NCBI GenBank assembly: GCA_045642925.1
Contig: JAZUJW010000093.1
Coordinates: forward strand, 1-64,000
Source: Firm-04 sp045642925
GTDB taxonomy: Bacteria > Bacillota > Clostridia > Oscillospirales > Ruminococcaceae
DNA length: 64,000 nucleotides
Direction of reading: 5' to 3'
Shown: piece after piece, positions 25,373 through 32,942 of the stretch
How positions within the stretch are numbered: position 1 is the first letter of the stretch
Layout of the letters: each line of letters opens with the position of its first letter
Position numbers and translations under genes: made by a program
The notes under the pieces: model-generated
Databases searched by the model: none
The model's input: the letters and a program-made list of their open reading frames with translations, nothing else
What the model was told of the DNA's origin: nothing

Positions 25373-25963
25373 ATGAAACAGTCTGCCAAGGCAATGAAAA
25401 AAGATGCAGGTATATGGATTTGGATGATGCGAGCCATTGAAATCTTCATCGGGATACGACTCGGTTTAGGCGTTCTTGCGTTGATTTTGATCTTGATGGG
25501 AAGCGATGTTGTCCTGAATCATTTGACACTCGGTTTATTACAGATTGACTTTGTTGCGGAATTTCATAGTTTTCAACTGGATAGAGTCACGCAATGCTTG
25601 CTTGTCATCGGGGACTTGCTGGAAACCATCTGCCTTTTTTGTATGGAACAGTATGCGATTCGGATTTTTCAATCGTTGGAAAAGGAAAGACCGTTTTCGT
25701 TTTCGAATGCCAAAAGAATGCGCCGCATCGGAGAATGTATTTTCTTTTACGGATTCAGCAATCTCTTTTCCAATTTGGTCTTACAGGTAATCGTATCTCG
25801 TCTATGCGGCGTGGGGCTTTTTAATGCGGATATCGTATCAAGCACAGAATCTTCTTCTCCTTTGAATATACCTGTATTTCTGATTGGCGGTGTGGTGTTC
25901 GTTATGGCTGAGGTATTTCGCTATGGTGCGAAACTCCAGAAGGAATCCGATGAAACGTTGTGA
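25373..25963 (+). CDS. DUF2975-like four-TM membrane protein
   Basis: A 196-residue protein with hydrophobic segments at about 17-45, 70-92, 118-140 and 160-185. The layout and its pairing with a tiny Cro/CI-type HTH gene 9 bases downstream are characteristic of DUF2975 proteins. The start at 25373 is chosen after AAAGGATG; a TTG two codons earlier is also in frame. Such pairs are thought to be membrane-linked regulators, but the function is not established. Confidence 0.7.
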   Translation: MKQSAKAMKKDAGIWIWMMRAIEIFIGIRLGLGVLALILILMGSDVVLNHLTLGLLQIDFVAEFHSFQLDRVTQCLLVIGDLLETICLFCMEQYAIRIFQSLEKERPFSFSNAKRMRRIGECIFFYGFSNLFSNLVLQVIVSRLCGVGLFNADIVSSTESSSPLNIPVFLIGGVVFVMAEVFRYGAKLQKESDETL

Positions 25964-25972
25964 GGTGAGAAT

Positions 25973-26194
25973 ATGGCGATTATCTTACGGCTTGACCGCA
26001 TGATGGCGGACAGAAAAATCTCACTGAACGAACTTGCCGAGAAAGTCGGCATCGCAAATGTCAATCTCTCCAAAATGAAATGCGGGAAAATCAGTGCCAT
26101 TCGGTTTTCTACGCTGAATGCGATCTGTGATGTGCTGGATTGTCAGCCGGGCGATATTCTGGAATTTCAGCGGGATGAACCAAAAGACAAGTAA
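25973..26194 (+). CDS. Small Cro/CI-family (XRE) transcriptional regulator, YozG-like
   Basis: A 73-residue helix-turn-helix protein that is essentially one HTH domain: LNELAEKVGIANVNLSKMK as helices 2-3, then FSTLNAICDVLDCQPGDIL, the typical C-terminal end of this small family. GAGGTGAG precedes the ATG, 9 bases after the DUF2975 stop. It probably binds the inverted repeat upstream of its own operon (inference). It is convergent with sigE, its stop touching the sigE stop at 26195. Confidence 0.88.
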   Translation: MAIILRLDRMMADRKISLNELAEKVGIANVNLSKMKCGKISAIRFSTLNAICDVLDCQPGDILEFQRDEPKDK

Positions 26195-26914
26195 TCAGGT
26201 GGCAAATGCTTCTTCAAGTTCAGAACGCAGACGGCGTATGATTTTCTTTTCCAGACGGGAGATGTATGACTGGGAAATGCCGATGGCATCTGCGACTTCT
26301 TTCTGTGTTTTTTCCTCTCCGCCGCGGAGTCCGAAACGCATTTCCATGATTTGCTGTTCCCGCGGTGACAAACGGGAGACTGCCTGCATCAGCATATCCC
26401 GTTCCGCTTCGTTTTCTACGCCGCGATTCACGACATCTTCTTCCGTTCCAAGTAAATCAGAAAGCAGAAGTTCGTTGCCGTCCCAATCGACATTCAGCGG
26501 TTCGTCTATGGAGATTTCACTGCGGTATTGTGCCGCTTTCCGCATATACATGAGGATTTCGTTTTCTATGCAGCGGGAAGCATAAGAGGCAAGCTTGATG
26601 TTTTTTTCTGGATGAAAGGTTTCGACTGCTTTGATCAGACCAATCGTACCAATGGAAATCAAATCTTCAATGGTGACACTTGCCGCTTCGAATTTTCGTG
26701 CAATATAGACCACAAGACGCAGATTATGGACAATCAAGGTGTTTCTGGCTTCTGCACTGCCGTCTGCAAGCGCGTCGAATGCGGCTTGTTCGGCAGTAGC
26801 ATCCAGCGGGGGAGGCAGCGCATCTGTTCCATGGATATAGAAAATCTGCTGCTGAGATTCCGTTCCAAGAAACCAACGCTGAAGCTGAGAAAGACAACGT
26901 TCCAGAATTTGCAT
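26195..26914 (-). CDS. sigE: RNA polymerase sporulation sigma factor SigE (pro-sigma-E)
   Basis: A 239-residue sigma-70 family protein, the same length as Bacillus subtilis pro-sigma-E. An N-terminal pro-sequence of about 30 residues (MQILERCLSQLQRWFLG) precedes region 2 (NLRLVVYIARKFE, DLISIGTIGLIKAVETF, then LASYASRCIENEILMYMRK). Region 4 has LSPREQQIMEMRFGL and TQKEVADAIGISQSYISRLEKKI. AGGAGG precedes the start, and the gene is 11 bases downstream of spoIIGA, its processing protease. This is the mother-cell sigma factor of early sporulation and implies at least part of a sporulation pathway. Confidence 0.94.
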   Translation of the reverse strand: MQILERCLSQLQRWFLGTESQQQIFYIHGTDALPPPLDATAEQAAFDALADGSAEARNTLIVHNLRLVVYIARKFEAASVTIEDLISIGTIGLIKAVETFHPEKNIKLASYASRCIENEILMYMRKAAQYRSEISIDEPLNVDWDGNELLLSDLLGTEEDVVNRGVENEAERDMLMQAVSRLSPREQQIMEMRFGLRGGEEKTQKEVADAIGISQSYISRLEKKIIRRLRSELEEAFAT

Positions 26915-26925
26915 GATATTACCTC

Positions 26926-27744
26926 CTAAAATCGCAGACAGCAGGCAGGAATGACAGCGGGTGTCTGTTCTTCTGTGACAGCAAGCAGCACGTCAATCGG
27001 ATGTGACGGCAGGGCAGGGGAATGGACAGGCGCAATTGCGGCATATTCGGGCTGAAATGCAGGCAGAAGTGTTTGTCCCGCAACTGTTTGAATGGGGAGC
27101 ATTCGGAATCCTTTGTATTTCGAAAAAACTGAGAGGTCACAGGATACATCCGATGTTAGAAGTGCGCGTGGGCAGATGATGACTGGTTTTCCAGAAAATG
27201 CATCCCGCAGGGTGTTTCCTGTATCGGCAAGCGCATTCATACAGAAGTCTTTTCCGCCAATACGTAAATGCAGCAAATACGAACTTGGATTTGTAATCTG
27301 TTGCTTTGCGGAAAGCAGTACGGCAATGGCGGCGGCGGCTGTTGTACCGATTAATAGTACAAGCAAAGAGATGTGAATATAGACAAATGAGTTTACAATA
27401 TAAATATGAGAGGAACGGAAAACCGAAGATACCAGAAAAATACCGCCGCTGAATATTGTGCTGACCAGAAGGATACATACAGTGCTGCGCATAAGACTGC
27501 TGAAACTTTGGAACCGAAATGCAGCCAATGCCATACATCCCGCACCGCACAGACGAATCAGCATCAGCCAGGGCAACGCAAATGGCGGCAGAAAGATCAG
27601 CAGAGAAAACAGAGAACCCAGCATGGCAGAAAGCAAACCACGCAGACGAGAGAGCGGCATATGCATGATTCTTGCAGACGCATAGAGCAAAAGTGCATTC
27701 ACCCAGAGATTGGAAAGCAGTAAAACATCCAGATAGATTACCAT
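26926..27744 (-). CDS. spoIIGA: Sigma-E processing peptidase SpoIIGA
   Basis: A 272-residue integral membrane aspartic protease that cleaves pro-sigma-E. Five hydrophobic segments fill the first 145 residues. The soluble C-terminal domain carries the DTGN active-site motif (Asp174) in NALADTGNTLRD. The start at 27744 (MVIYLDVLLL) aligns with the Bacillus start MKIYLDV; two further in-frame ATGs upstream (27750, 27756) are possible and no strong ribosome site separates them. It is the first gene of the spoIIGA-sigE operon. Confidence 0.9.
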   Translation of the reverse strand: MVIYLDVLLLSNLWVNALLLYASARIMHMPLSRLRGLLSAMLGSLFSLLIFLPPFALPWLMLIRLCGAGCMALAAFRFQSFSSLMRSTVCILLVSTIFSGGIFLVSSVFRSSHIYIVNSFVYIHISLLVLLIGTTAAAAIAVLLSAKQQITNPSSYLLHLRIGGKDFCMNALADTGNTLRDAFSGKPVIICPRALLTSDVSCDLSVFSKYKGFRMLPIQTVAGQTLLPAFQPEYAAIAPVHSPALPSHPIDVLLAVTEEQTPAVIPACCLRF

Positions 27745-27760
27745 TTGCATCACCATATAC

Positions 27761-27794
27761 AGTATAGCATGACCTTCGTGCGAAATATGTCGAA
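27761..27794 (-). promoter_or_regulatory. Probable spoIIG promoter region with a Spo0A box
   Basis: TGTCGAA, the 0A-box core, reads on the plus strand at 27788-27794. On the minus strand it lies about 21 bp upstream of a TATACT -10 (27766-27761) and has no good -35 of its own. That is the layout of Spo0A-activated spoIIG promoters. If this -10 is used, transcription starts about 10 bases ahead of the 27744 start codon, which is tight. Confidence 0.45.
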
Positions 27795-27824
27795 GAAACG
27801 TCAGGACAAATCTTTTCTGCGGAC

Positions 27825-27853
27825 TTGACTTTTTCATTCATATCGAATATAAT
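27825..27853 (+). promoter_or_regulatory. Promoter of the 77-residue protein gene
   Basis: TTGACT at 27825-27830, 17 bp, TATAAT at 27848-27853. Confidence 0.8.
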
Positions 27854-27908
27854 AAAAATAGCTGCAATTGATGCAGTAATAAGATTCATACTATGGAGGA
27901 CGAAACAC

Positions 27909-28142
27909 ATGGATATCAAAGCAGAAATTGAAAAATTGCTCACAAAACTGAAAAGCGATCCTGAACTGATGGAGAAATTCAAAAAAGATCCGATGGGAAC
28001 GGTCAAATCGCTTCTGGGCGGCGTGATTCCCGAGGAACAGCTTGACAAGATCGTAGATGCTGTCAAGGCAAAGATCTCTACGGAGAAACTTGCAGATACT
28101 GTTCAGGGTTTGCTTGGCAAACTGGGTGGCGGTAAAGATTGA
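27909..28142 (+). CDS. Small helical protein, unknown (Nif11-leader-like pattern)
   Basis: A 77-residue soluble, Lys-rich protein with AGGACG ahead of the ATG. The pattern DPELMEKFKKDPMGTVKSLL then IPEEQLDKIV resembles the helical core of Nif11-type leader peptides and of small Firmicute proteins of unknown function. The C-terminus ends in LGKLGGGKD. No peptide-modification enzymes are nearby, so a RiPP role is not supported. It has a consensus promoter and a 14-bp terminator stem, so it is a discrete, probably well-expressed gene. Confidence 0.75.
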   Translation: MDIKAEIEKLLTKLKSDPELMEKFKKDPMGTVKSLLGGVIPEEQLDKIVDAVKAKISTEKLADTVQGLLGKLGGGKD

Positions 28143-28150
28143 TATTTGGA

Positions 28151-28187
28151 ACCAGCGGCTTCATGAGTGTATGAAGCCGCTGGTTTT
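28151..28187 (+). terminator. Strong Rho-independent terminator
   Basis: 14-bp stem ACCAGCGGCTTCAT and its complement with a 6-base loop, followed by TTTG. Confidence 0.75.
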
Positions 28188-28188
28188 G

Positions 28189-28755
28189 TAATATGGCGGC
28201 ATCGAAATCCCCCTGCCACGATTTTTTATATCTGAATTGCACCAAACTGTGATTAGGTGAAGTCGCATAATAGAAACAGGGGATTCTCCTTTTGGTGAAT
28301 ATGGGTATCGTACAGGAATCCATAGATATCATCACCACACAAAGATGGCGGCAAAATTGCAAAGAACTATGCTATCAAACTGTCAGACTTGCCTTGTGTG
28401 GTGTTCAGAGATATCCGAACGCAATGCCGCCATTATGATATCATCACAAATACTGCCGCATAAAACATTAGAATGATACTGTGAAATGATTTATGCCATA
28501 CTGCACAATGCACACTTGTTTCTATTGTTTACTGCACCCATGGTTATGCGGCATCGGCTATGCTTGCAGTTTTCTCACTGAACATCCCATTCTACGACAG
28601 GAATCCTCCCCTATCCTCTGTTTTCGCTTCGCATTTTCAGGTTATTTTAAGACATAGAATATGTCTTTTTGTACTCTCTGATTGGAAAAGAATGCCTTTT
28701 TCAACAATTGGACAACGAATTTTTTGTGGAATGCTACAATTCTTCGTCATTATGC
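28189..28755. repeat. Gene-free stretch with inverted and direct repeats
   Basis: No supported coding region. TAATATGGCGGCAT at 28189 faces ATGCCGCCATTA at 28424-28435. Inside, ACCACACAA (28334) pairs with TTGTGTGGT (28394). GATATCATCAC is repeated directly at 28325 and 28437. The terminal inverted-repeat layout over about 245 bp could be a decayed MITE-like element or a structured RNA. The rest, to 28755, shows nothing further. The only long open frame (28560-28796) has no ribosome site, lacks family features and ends over the next promoter. Confidence 0.3.
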
Positions 28756-28784
28756 TTGCATTTTCATCAGATTTATTGTATAAT
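28756..28784 (+). promoter_or_regulatory. Promoter of the Thr-rich membrane protein gene
   Basis: TTGCAT at 28756-28761, 17 bp, TATAAT at 28779-28784. The leader is about 100 bases. Confidence 0.7.
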
Positions 28785-28891
28785 AAGTACAAATAAAGTT
28801 TTTGACTGTCTTTTTTGTGAATAAGTTCCATCCATGCAATGTTAGCCGAATCCCAGCATATTTAAGCTGAAATTCCTATGGAGGTGACACT

Positions 28892-29968
28892 ATGAATCAC
28901 AATGATTTCAACCAAAACGATGAGCGCCATGCGTTTGGCAGTAACCCCTCGTGGATGACATGGAATCCTGCATCCGATTCTTCTTCTTTGGAGGAAGATG
29001 ATGAGGAGATGGAAGAAGTTGTCGATGATGCAGAAAACAAATCTGTCACAAAATGGATGATTTGTTCGATTGCAGCAGGACTTGCCCTCTTTGCCGGCGG
29101 TTTGTTTATCGGCTGGAAGTTGATGAATATTCCCACGACATCTGTGCCGGAACGTGTACTGGCAGAAGAAAGTCAGACGGAAATCACCACAACCTCCACA
29201 GAGTATAACCTTTCTTTGGATGGTGTTACAGTTCGTCGTGTAACAAAGCCTTCCCCACAGGTGAAACAGACAAGTTCTACAGAAACAACTGCTGTTTCCG
29301 ACAAAAAGGATTCTGCTTCTTCAACGGCAAATGCAGAAAGCAATCAGCCGACTGCAACAGAAGCGTCCCCCGTTCCGGCTTCCACAGAAGCCACCACGAT
29401 TACTCAAGCCACTACGACAACTCCTGTCACCACAACTGTGACGCAGCCTGTCATTTCTGTTCCGTGGAAAACGGCTTACGCACAAGTTCTTCGCTCTTAT
29501 GTTGCTGAGCATCATCCGGCTGATATGCTGTATTCTCTGTATGATTTGAATGCAGACGGTACCATGGAGCTTTTGATTTCTGAAGGCAGTGAAGAAGAAT
29601 CCCGCGTACTGATTTATACATTTGATGGCAAAGAGAGCATTTTCGTCGGTTCTACAGGCAATTACGGCTGTTTGTATGTTCTGCCTGAAGAAAATACCAT
29701 TTACTGCTGGGAATCCAATCAGGGATACTCCGGCGGTACAGTATTTGAGATGCTTGATAATGCTCTGTGTGAAACACTGAGTTTCCATGATAATGCAGCG
29801 AATATGGCTTCAGAAGCTATTCGTTATGACTGTAACGGCACGATTGTCACAGAAGATACGTATAATTCCGTGACCGCTGCGTTTTTTGAACTGTTTGACC
29901 GCTGCAGTGTGATCGGTAATGAACTGGAATATTCTGCTGATATTCAAGCAAATGAGATCCCCGATTAA
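28892..29968 (+). CDS. Membrane-anchored surface protein with Thr-rich stalk, unknown
   Basis: A 358-residue protein. An acidic cytoplasmic N-terminus (about 1-50, runs of Glu and Asp) leads to one TM (about 51-75, MICSIAAGLALFAGGLFIG). A long Ser/Thr/Pro-rich stalk follows (about 85-190, with repeated TTTT and PVTTTV). The extracellular C-terminal domain (about 195-358) contains LYDLNADGTMELLI, a DxNxDG calcium-loop-like motif. The type II topology and Thr stalk match several other proteins in the window. GGAGGTG precedes the ATG. The C-terminal fold is not recognised. Confidence 0.7.
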   Translation: MNHNDFNQNDERHAFGSNPSWMTWNPASDSSSLEEDDEEMEEVVDDAENKSVTKWMICSIAAGLALFAGGLFIGWKLMNIPTTSVPERVLAEESQTEITTTSTEYNLSLDGVTVRRVTKPSPQVKQTSSTETTAVSDKKDSASSTANAESNQPTATEASPVPASTEATTITQATTTTPVTTTVTQPVISVPWKTAYAQVLRSYVAEHHPADMLYSLYDLNADGTMELLISEGSEEESRVLIYTFDGKESIFVGSTGNYGCLYVLPEENTIYCWESNQGYSGGTVFEMLDNALCETLSFHDNAANMASEAIRYDCNGTIVTEDTYNSVTAAFFELFDRCSVIGNELEYSADIQANEIPD

Positions 29969-29980
29969 TATGATTCATTT

Positions 29981-30012
29981 CAGCCCTCCAATGCGAATTG
30001 GAGGGCTGTTTG
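29981..30012 (+). terminator. Rho-independent terminator
   Basis: Stem CAGCCCTCCAAT/ATTGGAGGGCTG with a 4-base loop, then TTTGTTT. Confidence 0.8.
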
Positions 30013-30080
30013 TTTATCGCAGCACCGCACTTTGTAACTGGATTTTACTTATTTGTAATCATTTTTTCACTGTGCTGTTC

Positions 30081-30109
30081 TTGCACTATGTGATTTTCTG
30101 TGTTATAAT
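30081..30109 (+). promoter_or_regulatory. Promoter of the vWA lipoprotein gene
   Basis: TTGCAC at 30081-30086, 17 bp, TATAAT at 30104-30109. Confidence 0.7.
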
Positions 30110-30147
30110 ACAGGTATACTCAATATTACAAGAAAGCAGGTGCTACT

Positions 30148-31518
30148 ATGAAAAAGCTTCAAAAAATGCTTATGATCATGATGATGCTTGCGTCTTCTGC
30201 CAGCTTGATGACAGGATGCGGTGCAGCTTCATCAACCGCTGAAATGAACAGCAGTTCTTCCGCAGGACGTGAGAAATCAGATGCTCCCGCCGAAATTGCG
30301 CCTGAAGCCAGCAGTGGTGCTTCAGATGGAGTCGATATGAAAGATGATGCAGCAGAGGTTGAATTTTTCTCTTTGGATGCCGAGAAAGCCGTCAAAGTTG
30401 ATGAACATTATCTAGAAGATGTGCTCGAAGGCGAAACAGAAGATAGTCTTGTGCCCGATACGGAAGAACCTGTTGTGACTGATGTGACAATTGAAGATGA
30501 CAGTCAGGCATTTATCTTGACAGCAGGCGAATGGAATGATAACGAAAACTGGGGCTTTTTCTCCAATTTGATTTCCTCCGGAACGATTGCATTCCCCTCA
30601 TTCGGATTGAATCCGCTTGGCAGAATCGCAGTATCCGTTGAACAAGATGGCGCTCCCGTGCGGAATCAGGCTGTGGCATTGCAGACAAAAGACGGTGATA
30701 CCCTTTGGCAATGCTATTCTGATGCGAATGGCATGGCATACCTATTCTATCAACCTGAATATGAAGGTTCCGAGCTAGCAATTCAGGTGGAAGGCAATGC
30801 AGAGCTCTATGACTTCACAGTCCCCACTTCATCCAACGAACAGGGCGTAGTCACCTCTGCATCTCACGCAGAATTGAAGGTCACGGCTGAACAGGCACCG
30901 AAAAAGTTTGAGAAAACAGAAGTCATGTTCATTTTGGATACGACTGGCTCTATGGGTGATGAAATCGCGTATCTGCAAAAGGATTTTTCCGCCATTGCAG
31001 AAGAGACCGCAGGCGAAAATATCTCTTTTTCCGTGAATTTCTATAGAGATAATGGCGATAAATATGTGACAAAATGCAATCCGTTTACGAACGATATGAA
31101 TGAGATTCAGAAAAAGCTCAATGCAGAATATGCAGACGGCGGCGGAGATGCACCGGAAGCAGTCGCAGAAATCCTCAAAGAAACCATGATGGATGCGGAA
31201 TGGAGCGCAGATGCAAATAAAATCGCTTTCCTGATTTTTGATGCGCCCCCGCATGATGGAAATGAGGAAATACTTTACGAGGCAATTCGTCAGGCTGCTG
31301 CAAAGGGCATTCACCTTGTTCCGGTCGTTGCCTCGAATGCAGATCGTGAAACGGAATTGTTTGGTCGTGCCGCCGCGATTATGACGGATGCGAACTATGT
31401 ATTCCTGACGGATGATTCCGGTGTTGGCGGTTCTCATCTTGAACCGATTATCGGTGACTATGATGTAGAAATGCTTCACGATATTATTGTTCGCAATATT
31501 CAGGAAACCGCACAGTAA
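30148..31518 (+). CDS. Lipoprotein with von Willebrand factor A domain
   Basis: A 456-residue lipoprotein. The signal peptide ends in the lipobox LMTGC (Cys at about 25). An acidic, Ser/Ala-rich linker follows, then a beta-sandwich-like region (about 135-240, IAVSVEQDGAPVRNQAVALQTKDG resembles a carboxypeptidase-regulatory or Ig-like fold). The vWA domain occupies about 255-450. Its MIDAS motif is FILDTTGSMGDE (about 259-270), with DAPPHDG completing the metal site. It probably binds a surface ligand or protein in a metal-dependent way. AAAGCAGG precedes the ATG. Single-gene unit. Confidence 0.85.
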   Translation: MKKLQKMLMIMMMLASSASLMTGCGAASSTAEMNSSSSAGREKSDAPAEIAPEASSGASDGVDMKDDAAEVEFFSLDAEKAVKVDEHYLEDVLEGETEDSLVPDTEEPVVTDVTIEDDSQAFILTAGEWNDNENWGFFSNLISSGTIAFPSFGLNPLGRIAVSVEQDGAPVRNQAVALQTKDGDTLWQCYSDANGMAYLFYQPEYEGSELAIQVEGNAELYDFTVPTSSNEQGVVTSASHAELKVTAEQAPKKFEKTEVMFILDTTGSMGDEIAYLQKDFSAIAEETAGENISFSVNFYRDNGDKYVTKCNPFTNDMNEIQKKLNAEYADGGGDAPEAVAEILKETMMDAEWSADANKIAFLIFDAPPHDGNEEILYEAIRQAAAKGIHLVPVVASNADRETELFGRAAAIMTDANYVFLTDDSGVGGSHLEPIIGDYDVEMLHDIIVRNIQETAQ

Positions 31519-31533
31519 AAATATAATGATTCA

Positions 31534-31569
31534 AACAGCCGCAGATTTGTAGATTCTGCGGCTGTTTTG
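31534..31569 (+). terminator. Rho-independent terminator
   Basis: Stem AACAGCCGCAGA/TCTGCGGCTGTT with a 9-base loop, then TTGC. Confidence 0.7.
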
Positions 31570-31654
31570 CTTGAGTCCTCTCTGATTCATGTACTTTGCA
31601 TTGATTGCGATTCTGTGCAGGATTAGGTTAAATTATGTATTTTAATCAGATACC

Positions 31655-31683
31655 TTGCATTTGCCGAAAATATATGCTATAAT
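31655..31683 (+). promoter_or_regulatory. Promoter of the E2-like gene
   Basis: TTGCAT at 31655-31660, 17 bp, TATAAT at 31678-31683, with TGC before the -10. The leader of about 128 bases has no recognised motif. Confidence 0.7.
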
Positions 31684-31818
31684 GGAATAAATTCATACAG
31701 TACAAACAAGAACATCCTTTAAGATACAATCATGCACTCATTTTTCCGTACCGCATTTTCTTTATGAATCTGCGATTCGCTTCTGTGATACAATATGACG
31801 CTGAAAGGGAGCGATTTC

Positions 31819-32724
31819 ATGAAAACATCACAAAAACGACATTTTGGGGACCGCTATGATGCACGTTGGGTAAAAGAAGCAACTGCAATGCAAACAGTCA
31901 TGGCACATATCATGCCCAATCGCACGGATTGTGAACTCTGTATCCGCGAAACTTTTGATGTCACCGATTTGCTGACTTTTTTAAAGAAGAAACACGCCGC
32001 ACATCCGCAGTACAAGACCACTGTCTTTCATTGCATCGTCACGGCACTTTCGCGTATGGCGACAGAACGCCCTTTGAATAATCGTTTTGTTCAGGGCGGA
32101 CGCATCTATGCGCGTAATGACATCAGCGTCAGTTATGTTTGTAAGCGGAGTTTTGCCGATGACAGCGAAGAAGCCTTGCTGACACTGACTACGCAGGAAA
32201 ACGATACGCTGGATGCAGTCAGTCTGCGAATCGCCAAAGATGTAAAACACGCACGAATGCATAAGCACGCTACAGGTGGAATTGACGCGCTTCTTGAATA
32301 TGTTGCACGTATGCCGCGACTATTTTTAATGGCATTTACCGGCATTATTCGCGTAATGGACTTCTGGGGTATGAATCTGAGTGCGCTGACCGAAGGCGAC
32401 CCGCATTACTGCACGTTTCTTTGCAGCAATCTCGGTAGTATTGGTATGACCTCCATTTATCATCATCTGACCAATTATGGAACGAACAGCATTGTGATTG
32501 CCCTTGGTAAAATTCACAAAGAATCTGTTCTGCAAGCAGACGGCACAACACAAATTCGTGATATGCTCGACATGGGCATTACGCTCGATGAACGGATCGC
32601 GGATGGATTCTATTTCTCACGTAATACGCATTTTTTAAAGTATGTACTGGAACATCCTGAGATTTTGGATATGCCGCTTTCTCAGAAATCTGATTTTGAA
32701 GAGAAATGTCCTTTTACGCATTAA
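31819..32724 (+). CDS. Stand-alone 2-oxoacid dehydrogenase E2-like (CAT-fold) protein
   Basis: A 301-residue protein with the chloramphenicol-acetyltransferase/E2 catalytic fold and no lipoyl or subunit-binding domain. The signatures are HCIVTALSRMATERPLNNRF (about 70), ISVSYVCKRSF, NLGSIGMTSIYHHL and GTNSIVIALGKI (about 215-240). The position of the E2 catalytic motif DHRxxDG reads DERIADG (about 256-262), so the catalytic His is Glu. Either the protein is not an acyltransferase, or this subfamily uses other chemistry. The start at 31819 follows AAAGGGAG; an earlier in-frame ATG lacks spacing. No E1, E3 or lipoate genes are nearby. Confidence 0.75.
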   Translation: MKTSQKRHFGDRYDARWVKEATAMQTVMAHIMPNRTDCELCIRETFDVTDLLTFLKKKHAAHPQYKTTVFHCIVTALSRMATERPLNNRFVQGGRIYARNDISVSYVCKRSFADDSEEALLTLTTQENDTLDAVSLRIAKDVKHARMHKHATGGIDALLEYVARMPRLFLMAFTGIIRVMDFWGMNLSALTEGDPHYCTFLCSNLGSIGMTSIYHHLTNYGTNSIVIALGKIHKESVLQADGTTQIRDMLDMGITLDERIADGFYFSRNTHFLKYVLEHPEILDMPLSQKSDFEEKCPFTH

Positions 32725-32732
32725 ATTGTCAA

Positions 32733-32767
32733 AACTTCCGCTAAATTTCGAAAAGCGGAAGTTTTTA
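32733..32767 (+). terminator. Rho-independent terminator
   Basis: Stem AACTTCCGCT/AGCGGAAGTT, followed by TTTATG. Confidence 0.75.
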
Positions 32768-32863
32768 TGTTTGACTATATAAGGAATCGCAAGAGAATCG
32801 CTCGTTTTTACGTATATTTTGCATTTTCTTTCTAAATTTGTTGAAATGATGCTAAATTTTGTA

Positions 32864-32892
32864 TTGATTTTTATGAAAATATGTGATATAAT
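32864..32892 (+). promoter_or_regulatory. Promoter of the second diguanylate cyclase gene
   Basis: TTGATT at 32864-32869, 17 bp, TATAAT at 32887-32892. It places transcription start at about 32899, ruling out the in-frame ATG at 32898. Confidence 0.75.
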
Positions 32893-32942
32893 ATAAAATG
32901 AAAAAACTTCTGCACGATACATCACAAGAATGGAGGCGGCAC

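Noticed and set aside
28560..28796. A 78-codon plus-strand frame in the gene-poor stretch
   Set aside because: No ribosome site, no family features, and it runs across the promoter of the next gene.
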